A stretch of 22,140 bases of DNA from Streptomyces sp. NRRL F-6492 (GTDB taxonomy: Bacteria > Actinomycetota > Actinomycetes > Streptomycetales > Streptomycetaceae), in NCBI RefSeq assembly GCF_001280125.1, contig NZ_LGEG01000004.1:1-22140 (forward strand), in the 5' to 3' direction. How positions within the stretch are numbered: the stretch's first letter is position 1; the number at the start of each line of letters is the position of its first letter. This document shows positions 14,328 through 22,106 of the stretch, piece by piece. The notes under the pieces were generated by a model, which had not been told where the DNA came from, made no database searches, and worked only from the letters and a program-made list of their open reading frames with translations. The translations under genes were made by a program, and so were the position numbers.

Positions 14328-15136
14328 CCGGGACCCCGGTCCACGGGACCTCGTACACCCCCACCGTCGTCAAGCTCGGCGGAAGCTGCCTGGGCGACAT
14401 GTCCGAAGGCTGGTGGGACGACCTGGCCGAGCACGGCCGGAACAACCCGCTGGTCCTCGTGCACGGCTGGTCCAAGCCGCTGCGCGAGCTCAACCCCCGC
14501 TACGCGGAGCCGTCCGCGATCCTCCGGGACCGCTACGGCAACCAGAGCCGCTGGACCACCCCCGAGGTGATCGCCGACATCAAGGCGGTCAGCGAGGTCG
14601 TCGGCAGGACCGTCACCGAGCGGCTCACCCGGCGCGGCATCACCGTCGAGCGGGTCATCGGCAGCGACGGCCTGGTCCGGGCCGGCGCGGGCGAGCGCTG
14701 GTGGTGGCAGGGCAAGCAGCTCGTCGAGCTGGAGAACCTGGTCGGCCCGATCACCGAGGTGACCCCGGCCCGGCTGACGAACCTCCGGCCCGGCCACTGC
14801 TACCTCGTCACCCCGCTCGCCCGCAACGCCGCCGGGCAGGAGGTCAACACCGACGCCGACCGGGCCGCGGCCGCCATCGCCGGCGCCTCGGCCGCCGTGT
14901 CGCTGGCCCTCGTCACCGACGTGGAGCACCTCCTGATCGACGGCGAGCCGGTCCGCCGGATCAGCGCCGAGGCCGCCGCCGACTTCCGCGACCGCGGGGC
15001 CACCGGCGGCATGCGGAAGAAGCTGCGGGCCGCCGGCGAGGCCCTGGACCACGGCGTCCGGCGGGTCGTCATCGGCAGCGCGCCCGTGAGCCTGCTGCTC
15101 GCCGAGTCCACCGGAACCGTCATCACGGGTTCGTGA
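14324..15136 (+). CDS. lysZ: LysZ/ArgB-type carrier-bound amino acid kinase
   Basis: This 270-residue amino acid kinase-fold protein has the VVKLGGSCLG phosphate-binding strand at residues 15-24, NTDADRAAAAIAGA (about 180) for nucleotide/substrate binding, GGMRKKLRAA (about 226-235), and the terminal GTVITGS. It would phosphorylate the side-chain carboxylate of the carrier-bound amino acid with ATP, feeding the LysY-like reductase encoded just upstream. The substrate loop that reads HGGG in acetylglutamate kinases and HGGS in LysZ reads HGWS here, and a nearby segment is RWWWQGKQL. The extra aromatic residues suggest a differently shaped cargo. The gene overlaps lysY by four bases. Confidence 0.88.
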   Translation: MTGTPVHGTSYTPTVVKLGGSCLGDMSEGWWDDLAEHGRNNPLVLVHGWSKPLRELNPRYAEPSAILRDRYGNQSRWTTPEVIADIKAVSEVVGRTVTERLTRRGITVERVIGSDGLVRAGAGERWWWQGKQLVELENLVGPITEVTPARLTNLRPGHCYLVTPLARNAAGQEVNTDADRAAAAIAGASAAVSLALVTDVEHLLIDGEPVRRISAEAAADFRDRGATGGMRKKLRAAGEALDHGVRRVVIGSAPVSLLLAESTGTVITGS

Positions 15137-15164
15137 CCCCCCACCATCGAGAGGAGCAGAACTC

Positions 15165-15728
15165 GTGGCGACTTCCCGGGTTCTCGTAGTCAACAACGGA
15201 ACGCTCTCCCTGCCGCAGCTGCGCAAGCGCTTCGAGGACCTGGGTTCCGAGACCACCGTGGTGGACGTCGCCTCGGTCCCCACCCGCCTGAACGCCAAGT
15301 ACCAGGCGATCGTCCTGAGCGGAACCAAGGTCCGCGCCTTCGACGGCGACTACTACAAGACGCTGATCGACCTGGTGATGGGCGCCAAGGTGCCGGTCTT
15401 CGGGATCTGCGGCGGCATGCAGATCATCGCGGTCGCCAACGGCGGGGAGCTCAAGGAGGGCCCCCAGCGCGTCGGCGGCTACGAGGTGCGGGTCGACAAG
15501 GACGAGCCGCTCTTCTCCCACGTCAAGCCGACCGTGACGGTCTTCCACCGCCACACCCTGTACCTCCAGGCGGCACCGGCCGGCTTCCGCTCCATCGGGC
15601 GCTCCGAACACGCCCCCGTCGAGTTCCTCCGGTCCGACGACGGACGCGTCTTCGGCGCACAGGCCCACCTGGAGTTCCGCAGCGACGGGACGGACATCCT
15701 GCGGGGCTTCGCCGAGACGTACCAGTGA
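15165..15728 (+). CDS. Stand-alone class I glutamine amidotransferase
   Basis: The protein has 187 residues, the size of the detached GATase subunit of archaeal GMP synthase. It starts at GTG 15165 with GAGGAG eight bases upstream. The triad looks complete: nucleophile Cys in FGICGGMQI (about residue 83), and His and Glu in GAQAHLEF (about 167-169). Class I GATases hydrolyse glutamine and pass ammonia to a partner synthetase. Here no classical partner is fused, so the ammonia acceptor may be the product of another operon enzyme, such as the AMP ligase. An alternative worth testing is deamidation of the Gln-ended carrier protein. It is the last gene before a strong hairpin. Confidence 0.88.
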   Translation: MATSRVLVVNNGTLSLPQLRKRFEDLGSETTVVDVASVPTRLNAKYQAIVLSGTKVRAFDGDYYKTLIDLVMGAKVPVFGICGGMQIIAVANGGELKEGPQRVGGYEVRVDKDEPLFSHVKPTVTVFHRHTLYLQAAPAGFRSIGRSEHAPVEFLRSDDGRVFGAQAHLEFRSDGTDILRGFAETYQ

Positions 15729-15761
15729 CCGGTCCGGCCGACTGAGCACCGCTCCCGAGAC

Positions 15762-15811
15762 ACGTGCCGCGGGGCCGTCCGACAACCCCCGCCTCCGGCC
15801 CCGCGGCACGT
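15762..15811 (+). terminator. Strong intra-operon hairpin after the amidotransferase gene
   Basis: ACGTGCCGCGGGGCCG (15762-15777) and its perfect 16-bp reverse complement (15796-15811) flank an 18-base loop. There is no T tract. It lies in the 142-bp gap before the dehydrogenase-like gene, so it may terminate or attenuate the carrier-protein module transcript, or stabilise its 3-prime end after processing. Confidence 0.65.
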
Positions 15812-15870
15812 CACCGCCCTCGCTCCGGTCCGGACAGCAGCCCATCGAATCGATTATGAGGTCCTTGGAC

Positions 15871-17007
15871 ATGACTTCCCAGAACGGCAATCCCATCCCG
15901 GACGACCCCCAGGATCCGGCCTTCGTCGTCTCGCTGAACGGCAGCGGCGGCTCCCTCCGGGGTTGGGTCGTCGTCGACTCGCTCCACGACGGCCTGGCCA
16001 TGGGGGGCACCCGGATGACCCCCGGCGTCACCGAGGAGGAGGTGGCCGGCCTCGCCCGGGACATGACGCACAAGTTCACCCTCGCCGGCCTGCCCATCGG
16101 CGGCGCCAAGGCCGGCATCGTCTCCGACGGGAGCGACCGCGAGCAGACCTTCCGCACCTTCGGCCGCACCGTCAAGCCGCTGCTGCACGGCGGCATCCAC
16201 CTCGGCATCGACATGGGCGTCACGCCCGCCGACCGCGCCGTCTTCTTCGAGGAGGCCGGGTACGACCCGCGCTACCGGCTCGGCGCCCCGGACATGCCGA
16301 TCGACTGGCGCACCTACTACGAGCCGCTGATCGACTGCACCGGGCACGGCGTCGGCGTCGCCGCCGTCACCGCCCTGGAGGCGAGCGGCCACCAGGGACG
16401 GGCCCGGGTCGTGATCCAGGGGTTCGGCGCCGTGGGCCGCGCGGTCGCGCACTTCCTGGAGGACCGCGGGCACACCGTCGTCGGCGTGGCCGACGTCCAG
16501 GGCACGATCAGCGCGGACCGGCTGCCGGTGGCCGACCTCGTCGCGATCACCGACGAGTTCGGCAGGATCGACCGCTCGCGGCTGCCCGCGGACGTCACCG
16601 TCTCCGACGAGCCGGACGCCTGGGTGGACGTGGAGGCCGACCTGCTGATCCTCGCGGCGCAGAAGCACGCGATCAACGCCGAGAACGCGCACCGGGTGCG
16701 GGCCGGCCTGGTCGTCGAGGGCGGCAACCTCAGCTCCAGCTCCGAGGCGAAGGAGAAGGTGCGGGCCTCGGGCACCGTCCTCGTGCCCGGCGTCATCGCC
16801 AACATCGGCGGAGCGGCCTCGGCCGCCCTGGCCGTCACCCGCGTCGTCCCCTTCGACCTGTCGGCCGACGCCCGCAAGGCCTGGGTCTTCGACTGGGTCG
16901 GCGACCGCGTGCGCCGCAACACCCGGGACCTCCTGGAGATCGCCGCGGCCCACGCGGGCGATCCCCTGCCGACCCTCCTCGCCGCCCGCCGGAAGGACCG
17001 TTCGTGA
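15871..17007 (+). CDS. Leu/Phe/Glu dehydrogenase-family amino acid dehydrogenase
   Basis: The protein has 378 residues. The ATG at 15871 is preferred over that at 15856 because GAGG lies nine bases upstream. MTHKFTLAGLPIGGAKAGI supplies Lys68 and Lys80, equivalent to the substrate and catalytic lysines of leucine dehydrogenase. D114 (GIDMGVTPAD) fits the conserved Asp. The Rossmann motif GFGAVG spans residues 184-189. Family members catalyse NAD-dependent reversible oxidative deamination of an L-amino acid to a 2-oxo acid. In this operon it could aminate a 2-oxo acid made by the DRE-TIM enzyme, or work on the carrier pathway product. The conserved motifs are intact. The stop overlaps the GTG of the AMP ligase. 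Confidence 0.88.
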   Translation: MTSQNGNPIPDDPQDPAFVVSLNGSGGSLRGWVVVDSLHDGLAMGGTRMTPGVTEEEVAGLARDMTHKFTLAGLPIGGAKAGIVSDGSDREQTFRTFGRTVKPLLHGGIHLGIDMGVTPADRAVFFEEAGYDPRYRLGAPDMPIDWRTYYEPLIDCTGHGVGVAAVTALEASGHQGRARVVIQGFGAVGRAVAHFLEDRGHTVVGVADVQGTISADRLPVADLVAITDEFGRIDRSRLPADVTVSDEPDAWVDVEADLLILAAQKHAINAENAHRVRAGLVVEGGNLSSSSEAKEKVRASGTVLVPGVIANIGGAASAALAVTRVVPFDLSADARKAWVFDWVGDRVRRNTRDLLEIAAAHAGDPLPTLLAARRKDRS

Positions 17008-18737
17008 CCACCGAGGTGAAGGAGGCGCCGGCCGGACCGGCGCCGCGGATCGTGGACGGAGTCGTCCTCACCCGCGAGACGACGCCCGTCGTCGAGATCA
17101 CCAGCCCGATGCCCGACGGCCGCGAGGCCCGGCGGGCGCTCTACTACCAGCGCGGCTGGTGGCGCGAGGGGACCTTCCTCGACGACCTGCGCCACCAGGC
17201 CCGCACCCGCCCGCACAAGCTGGCCGTGGCCGCCCGCCGCATCAAGGAGGCCCGCACCGACACCCTCGACTACCTCGAACTGCGGCAGCTCACCGACCGG
17301 TTCGCCGCCGGTCTGGTCGAACTGGGCGTCGAGCCCGGCGACTTCGTCGCCGTCCAGCTCCCCAACCGGTGGGAGATGGTGCCGCTGCTGTACGCGTGCC
17401 TGCGCGTCGGCGCCGTCATCTGCCCGATCGACCCGACCGCGCCCGAGCAGCCGCTGCGCCACCGGCTCGACCTCACCCGGGCCCGCGTGCTCGTGACGAT
17501 GGCGGAGTGGGAGGGCAACCCGACCGGCGAGACGGCGGACCGGCTGCGGCGGGAACTCCCCACCCTGGAGAACGTGGTGATCGTCGACGGCCCCGCGCCC
17601 GAGGGGTGCGTCGACTTCCAGCAGCACTTCGTCGACACCGTCTGGGAGGACGTGCACGACGACCTCTCCGGGCGAGAGCGCGGCCCCGACGAACCGTTCG
17701 TGGTGCTCTTCACCTCCGGCACCACCGGCGAGTCCAAGGGCGTGCTGCACAGCCAGAACACGGTCCACTCGGCCCTCCGCGGCTACGTCGACACCTTCCT
17801 CCTCGACGAGCACCTGGTCGCCGCCGTGACCACCCCGCTGGTCCACTACTCCGGCTTCGGCCAGGGCATCCTCGCCAGCGTCATGCTCGGCGGCACGATC
17901 GCCTTCCAGGACCGCCGGAAGAACGACGCGCTGCTCGACCTGGTGCAGAAGTACGGGGCGACCCTGCTGTACGGCCCGCCGCCGACGCTCACCGACATCG
18001 CCCAGTCGCAGCGGGACGAGCCGCGCGACGTGCACACCCTGCGGCACGTCGTCACCGGCTCGGCACAGGTCCTCCAGCCCCTGGTGGACGACCTGCGCGA
18101 GACGCTCGGCGCCCGCACGTACTCGCTGTGGGGGATGTCCGAGAACGGCCCGGTCACCATCACCAAGCTGGACTACAACCAGGACTGGGCGGCGCACAGC
18201 AACGGCCGGCCGATCGACGCGATGGAGATCCGGATCGACAAGTGCATCAACCCGACCGAGCGGGCCCCCGTCGGCCGGCTCCGGGTGCGCGGCGCGTCCC
18301 AGGCGCTCGGCTACTACAAGCGGGACGCCGAGTACGACGCGCTGATCCTGGACGACGGCTGGTTCGACACCGGCGACGTGGCCCGCGACGACGGCCGGGG
18401 CGGCATCCGCATCCTGTGCCGGGCGAGCGACGCCATCAAGCGCGACGGCATGGTCGTGCCGCTGGCCGAGATCGAGTCGACGATCAACCGGCACCCGAAG
18501 GTCGTCGAGACCACCCTCGTCGGCCCCACGGGCCAGGTCGAGGACCCGATCCTCGCGGTCGTCGTCCCCGCCGGCGACGAGCACCCGACGCTGGAGGAGC
18601 TGCGCGCCTACCTCCGGACGACCGACCTCGACGAGCGGTTCCTGCCGGACCGCCTGGAGGTCGTCGCCGCCCTGCCCAAGACCCTCACCGGCAAGGTCCG
18701 GAAGAAGGTCCTCCGCGAGCTGTACGGCGAGGCGTGA
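17004..18737 (+). CDS. AMP-dependent acyl-CoA synthetase/ligase
   Basis: This 577-residue ANL-superfamily enzyme starts at GTG 17004, overlapping the preceding stop, with GGAAGGA upstream. The ATP-binding loop FTSGTTGESKGV is at about residues 234-245, SLWGMSENG at about 373-381, DGWFDTGDVARDDG at about 451-464, and the C-terminal catalytic Lys is in PKTLTGKVRKK (about 557-567). The overall sequence resembles medium-chain or cyclohexanecarboxylate-CoA ligases more than NRPS adenylation domains. It activates a carboxylate as acyl-AMP and normally transfers it to CoA, though transfer to an amine is known in the superfamily. No carrier domain is fused. It is likely to activate an acid building block for condensation with the AmCP-derived amino acid. 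Confidence 0.88.
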   Translation: MTTEVKEAPAGPAPRIVDGVVLTRETTPVVEITSPMPDGREARRALYYQRGWWREGTFLDDLRHQARTRPHKLAVAARRIKEARTDTLDYLELRQLTDRFAAGLVELGVEPGDFVAVQLPNRWEMVPLLYACLRVGAVICPIDPTAPEQPLRHRLDLTRARVLVTMAEWEGNPTGETADRLRRELPTLENVVIVDGPAPEGCVDFQQHFVDTVWEDVHDDLSGRERGPDEPFVVLFTSGTTGESKGVLHSQNTVHSALRGYVDTFLLDEHLVAAVTTPLVHYSGFGQGILASVMLGGTIAFQDRRKNDALLDLVQKYGATLLYGPPPTLTDIAQSQRDEPRDVHTLRHVVTGSAQVLQPLVDDLRETLGARTYSLWGMSENGPVTITKLDYNQDWAAHSNGRPIDAMEIRIDKCINPTERAPVGRLRVRGASQALGYYKRDAEYDALILDDGWFDTGDVARDDGRGGIRILCRASDAIKRDGMVVPLAEIESTINRHPKVVETTLVGPTGQVEDPILAVVVPAGDEHPTLEELRAYLRTTDLDERFLPDRLEVVAALPKTLTGKVRKKVLRELYGEA

Positions 18738-20038
18738 GCACCGTGCCCGAAGCCAACCAGGTCACCATGTCGGCGACGCTCGCCGCCGACGAGGCCATCG
18801 CCCGCCGCCGCGCGGCCGGCCAGTCCGTCCTCTCCATGGCGAGCGGCGAGATCGGCCTGCCGGTCCACCCCGGCCTGCGGGCCCGGCTCGCCGAGGCCGC
18901 GGAGCTCGGCTCGTACGGCCCCGTCGCCGGCAGCCCCGAGCTCCGCGAGGCCGCCGCCGGCTACTGGGACCGGCGCGGTCTCGCCACCGCCCCGGACCAG
19001 GTCGTGTGCGGCCCCGGGAGCAAGCCGATGCTCTTCGGCCTGCTCCTGGCGGTCGGCGGCGACGTCGTCATCCCCGTGCCCAGCTGGGTCAGTTACGCGG
19101 CGCAGGCCGGTCTCATCGGCGTCCGCCACTTCCCCGTCCCGGCCCTGCCCGGCCAGGGCGGGGTGCCCGACCCCGACCGGCTGCGCGAGACGGTCACCGC
19201 CGCCCGCGCCGCCGGCCACGACCCGCGCTCCGTCATCGTCACCCTGCCGGACAACCCGACCGGGGGGATCGCCGCCCCCGAGACCGTACGGCGGCTCGCG
19301 GAGGCGGCCCGGGAGCTGGACCTCGTCGTCGTCTCCGACGAGATCTACTGCGACCTCGTGTACGACCCGGTGGCGACGCCCGCCGTCTCCCCGGCGGTCT
19401 TCGCCCCCGAGCGGACCGTCGTCACCACCGGCCTCACCAAGAACCTCGCGATCGGCGGCTGGCGGACCGGCGTGGCCCGGCTGCCGGCCGGGGAGGCCGG
19501 GCAGCGGCTGCGGGACCGGCTGGTGGGCGTGGCCAGCCAGATCTGGTCCAGCCCCGCCGCCCCCGTGCAGGCCGCCGCCGCGTACGCCTTCGCCGAGCCC
19601 GACGAGATCGTGGAGCACATCGCCGCGAGCCGCCGCCTCCACGAGACGGTGGCCCGCGCGATGGCCGAGCGGTTCGCCGCCGCGGGCGCGGTCCTGGAGC
19701 CGGTGGTGGCGACCTGCTACCTGTACCCGGACTTCGAGCCGCTCCGCGCCCACCTGGCCGAGGCCCACGGGGTGCGGACCGGCGCCGCGCTCGCCGAACT
19801 GCTCGTCGAGCGGTACGGCGTGGGGCTGCTGCCCGCGAGCGCCTTCGGCGAGGCGGCGGAGTCGCTGCGGCTGCGGGTGGCCACCAGCCGCCTGTACGGC
19901 GACACCGAGGAGCGGTGCCTGGCGGCGCTGCACGCCGAGGACCCGCTCGCGCTCGACTGGATCCGCGCCTCCCTCGACCGGGTCGAGGAGGTCCTCGCGG
20001 ACCTCACGGCGGGCGCCGCCGCACCGGTCCCCGCCTGA
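18734..20038 (+). CDS. PLP-dependent class I/II aminotransferase (aspartate aminotransferase fold)
   Basis: The protein has 434 residues. GTG 18734 overlaps the ligase stop; GTG 18743 is an alternative. Typical fold-type I motifs occur in order: SYGPVAGSPELREAAAGY (about 56-73), LPDNPTG (about 173-179), VVSDEIYCDLVYD (about 199-211), and the Schiff-base Lys236 in TTGLTKNLAIGGWRTG. The C-terminal Arg for the substrate carboxylate is in LRLRVATSR. It would interconvert an amino acid and a 2-oxo acid. The canonical AmCP lysine route uses the class III enzyme LysJ on the carrier-bound aldehyde, so this class I/II enzyme points to a different step. A strong hairpin follows its stop. Confidence 0.9.
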   Translation: MSTVPEANQVTMSATLAADEAIARRRAAGQSVLSMASGEIGLPVHPGLRARLAEAAELGSYGPVAGSPELREAAAGYWDRRGLATAPDQVVCGPGSKPMLFGLLLAVGGDVVIPVPSWVSYAAQAGLIGVRHFPVPALPGQGGVPDPDRLRETVTAARAAGHDPRSVIVTLPDNPTGGIAAPETVRRLAEAARELDLVVVSDEIYCDLVYDPVATPAVSPAVFAPERTVVTTGLTKNLAIGGWRTGVARLPAGEAGQRLRDRLVGVASQIWSSPAAPVQAAAAYAFAEPDEIVEHIAASRRLHETVARAMAERFAAAGAVLEPVVATCYLYPDFEPLRAHLAEAHGVRTGAALAELLVERYGVGLLPASAFGEAAESLRLRVATSRLYGDTEERCLAALHAEDPLALDWIRASLDRVEEVLADLTAGAAAPVPA

Positions 20039-20049
20039 TCCCCTCCCGC

Positions 20050-20087
20050 TTCCGGACGCCGGCCCTCCCCCCGGCCGGCGCCCGGAA
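20050..20087 (+). terminator. Hairpin after the aminotransferase gene
   Basis: TTCCGGACGCCGGCC (20050-20064) pairs with GGCCGGCGCCCGGAA (20073-20087) with one mismatch around an eight-base C-rich loop, 12 bp after the aminotransferase stop. There is no T tract. It may be a partial terminator or a processing element within the operon. Confidence 0.55.
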
Positions 20088-20136
20088 CCCTTCCCCGGCG
20101 GCCCTGCCGCCCCCCGGCCTAGGAGGGCCGACCGAC

Positions 20137-21048
20137 ATGTCCATCTCCATCCTGTTCGAAGCCGAGTACAAGGGCCAGCGGTACGCGGGGTTCGAGAAGC
20201 CGGCCGCCGGTGACCCGCTGACGCTCTTCCCGGTCGCCGACGGCCGGCTCCGCGCGGAGTTCACCGCAGGCTCGTCCCCCGAGGCCGTCATCGCCTCCGT
20301 CACCGGCGAGGGCGGGCAGATCGTCGTCGCCACCGACGACCCCGGGCTGCGCTTCCTGCCGCCGCTGCTCCCCGCCTCCGGGAACGCGCTGTTGAGCGGC
20401 TTCATGCGCACCCACAAGTCCAAGTTCGAGGACGAGCCCACCGACGAGACCGAGTTCGTCGCCCCCAACTGGTTCTTCAAGGGCTTCGGCTCCTGGATCC
20501 GGATGCCCGAGGAGCCCCTCGTCGTCCCGGAGAAGGCCGTCGCGCTGATCGAGGAGCCCGAGGTCGCCCTCGTGTACGTCAACGACGACGACGGCGACCC
20601 GCACTACGTCGGCTACACCTTCGGCAACGACCTGTGCGACATCGGCCTGCACCGGCAGAACCCGGGCTGGAACCCGTACTGCAAGCTCAGCGACACGTCC
20701 CTCTCGCCCTTCGTCTTCCTCGGCCCCCCGCCGACCACCGTCACCGGCCGCGTCACCATCGAGCGCGACGGCGTGTCCGCCTGGGAGGGCTCCTTCGACT
20801 GCGGCGAGAGCGCGCTCTACTTCAAGGTCCGGGACATGACGGACCACCTCTTCACCTACCCGGCGATCCGCCGCCCCGGAATGGTCAACTACGTCCTCCT
20901 CGGCGCCGACGAGGCCAGCTTCCACGACGGCTTCCGCATCGCCGACGGCGACCGCGTGGTCATCGACGTCAAGAGCCACGACGTGAGCTTCGCCAACTCC
21001 ATCCAGTTCGGCAGGGAGGCAGACCGCGCCGCCGGGGCCGCGGCCTAG
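20137..21048 (+). CDS. AraD1-like FAH-superfamily protein (2-oxo acid hydratase/lyase fold)
   Basis: The protein has 303 residues with the strong site AGGAGGG before the ATG at 20137. The N-terminal part carries PNWFFKGFGSW (110-120). The core IEEPEVALVYV (138-148), with Glu140 and Glu142, and VGYTFGNDLCD (158-168), with Asp165, match the metal-binding Glu-x-Glu and Asp of the fumarylacetoacetase fold. The region around AIRRPGMVNYVLLGADEASF resembles AraD1-type proteins, which are linked to 2-keto-3-deoxy-sugar-acid metabolism. It probably handles a 2-oxo or beta-diketo acid by dehydration, hydrolysis or decarboxylation, with a divalent metal. Hairpins flank it on both sides, so its transcript level may differ from that of its neighbours. 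Confidence 0.75.
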   Translation: MSISILFEAEYKGQRYAGFEKPAAGDPLTLFPVADGRLRAEFTAGSSPEAVIASVTGEGGQIVVATDDPGLRFLPPLLPASGNALLSGFMRTHKSKFEDEPTDETEFVAPNWFFKGFGSWIRMPEEPLVVPEKAVALIEEPEVALVYVNDDDGDPHYVGYTFGNDLCDIGLHRQNPGWNPYCKLSDTSLSPFVFLGPPPTTVTGRVTIERDGVSAWEGSFDCGESALYFKVRDMTDHLFTYPAIRRPGMVNYVLLGADEASFHDGFRIADGDRVVIDVKSHDVSFANSIQFGREADRAAGAAA

Positions 21049-21060
21049 CACCGAGCGATC

Positions 21061-21084
21061 CGGGCCCCCTCCCGAGGGGGCCCG
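21061..21084 (+). terminator. Compact GC-rich hairpin between the FAH-like and reductase genes
   Basis: CGGGCCCCCTC (21061-21071) and GAGGGGGCCCG (21074-21084) are perfect 11-bp arms separated by two bases, 13 bp after the FAH-like stop. There is no T tract. It resembles the other hairpins between modules of this operon. Confidence 0.6.
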
Positions 21085-21137
21085 TGCCCCTTGACCCCAC
21101 CGCTCCCCGGCCCCGACGCCGGTAAGGAGGACGAACC

Positions 21138-22106
21138 GTGAGCACCACCGAGGAGAAACCGTTCGACCTGCTGGTACGCCGGATGACGTGGGAGGCCGAC
21201 GACGTCCTGTCCGTCGAGCTGGTGAGCCCCGACGGCAAACCGCTCCCGGACTGGGCGCCGGGCGCGCACATCGACCTGCACACCGGTGACCTGATCCGGC
21301 AGTACAGCCTCTGCGGCGACCCCGCGGACACCGCGCGCTACCGCATCGCCGTCCTCAAGTCGCCCGAATCGCGCGGCGGTTCCTCCTTCGTCCACGACGA
21401 ACTGCGGCCCGGCGCGACCGTCGCCGTGCGCGGCCCCCGCAACCACTTCGCGCTCGTCGACGCCGACGCGTACGTGTTCGTCGCCGGCGGCATCGGCGTC
21501 ACCCCGCTGCTCGCCCAGGCCCGGGAGGCCGGAGCGCGCGGCAAGCCCTGGCAGCTCTGGTACGCCGGCCGGACCCGCTCCACGATGGCCTTCGGCGAGG
21601 AGCTCACCGCCCTCGCCGCGCACGGCGGCACCGTGGAGCTGCACCCCAAGGACGAGCACGGCCGGATGGACCTCCGGCAGGTCCTCGGAGGGCTTCCCGA
21701 CGGCGCCCACGTCTACTGCTGCGGCCCGCAGGCCCTGATGGACGGCGTCGCGGAGGTCTGCGCGGAGCTCGGGGCCGCCGACCGGCTGCACGTCGAGCGC
21801 TTCGCCGGCGTCGCCGTTCCGGCCCCCGAGGGCGGGGAGAGCTCCTTCGAGGTCGAGTGCTCCCGCTCCGGGCAGACCGTCACCGTCGGCCCCGACGAGT
21901 CGATCGTCGACGTCCTCGACGACGCCGGGATCTACGTGGACGCCTCCTGCCGCGAGGGCGTCTGCGGCACCTGCGAGACCGGTGTCCTCGGCGGCGTCCC
22001 CGACCACCGGGACACCCTGCTCAGCCCGGCGGAGCAGGAGGCCGGCGACGTGATGATGATCTGCGTCTCGCGGTGCGCCTCGAAGCGCCTGGTCCTCGAC
22101 ATCTGA
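21138..22106 (+). CDS. Phthalate-dioxygenase-reductase-type flavin/2Fe-2S oxidoreductase
   Basis: The protein has 322 residues, starting at GTG 21138 with AAGGAGG seven bases upstream. The N-terminal flavin-binding barrel shows RQYSLCGDP (about 54-62). The NAD-binding domain has GGIGVTPLL and YCCGPQALM. The C-terminal plant-type ferredoxin domain has CREGVCGTC and a later Cys (CVSRC) ligating a 2Fe-2S cluster. This domain order is that of PDR/VanB-type reductases, which pass electrons from NAD(P)H to a Rieske oxygenase or other terminal oxygenase. No oxygenase is encoded in the window, so its partner is probably just downstream of the edge or elsewhere. It implies an oxidation step in the pathway. 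Confidence 0.93.
   Translation: MSTTEEKPFDLLVRRMTWEADDVLSVELVSPDGKPLPDWAPGAHIDLHTGDLIRQYSLCGDPADTARYRIAVLKSPESRGGSSFVHDELRPGATVAVRGPRNHFALVDADAYVFVAGGIGVTPLLAQAREAGARGKPWQLWYAGRTRSTMAFGEELTALAAHGGTVELHPKDEHGRMDLRQVLGGLPDGAHVYCCGPQALMDGVAEVCAELGAADRLHVERFAGVAVPAPEGGESSFEVECSRSGQTVTVGPDESIVDVLDDAGIYVDASCREGVCGTCETGVLGGVPDHRDTLLSPAEQEAGDVMMICVSRCASKRLVLDI

Noticed and set aside
16317..18584. 755-codon minus-strand open frame opposite the dehydrogenase and ligase genes
   Set aside because: It is complementary to two motif-confirmed plus-strand genes, and its translation is low-complexity with no family motif.
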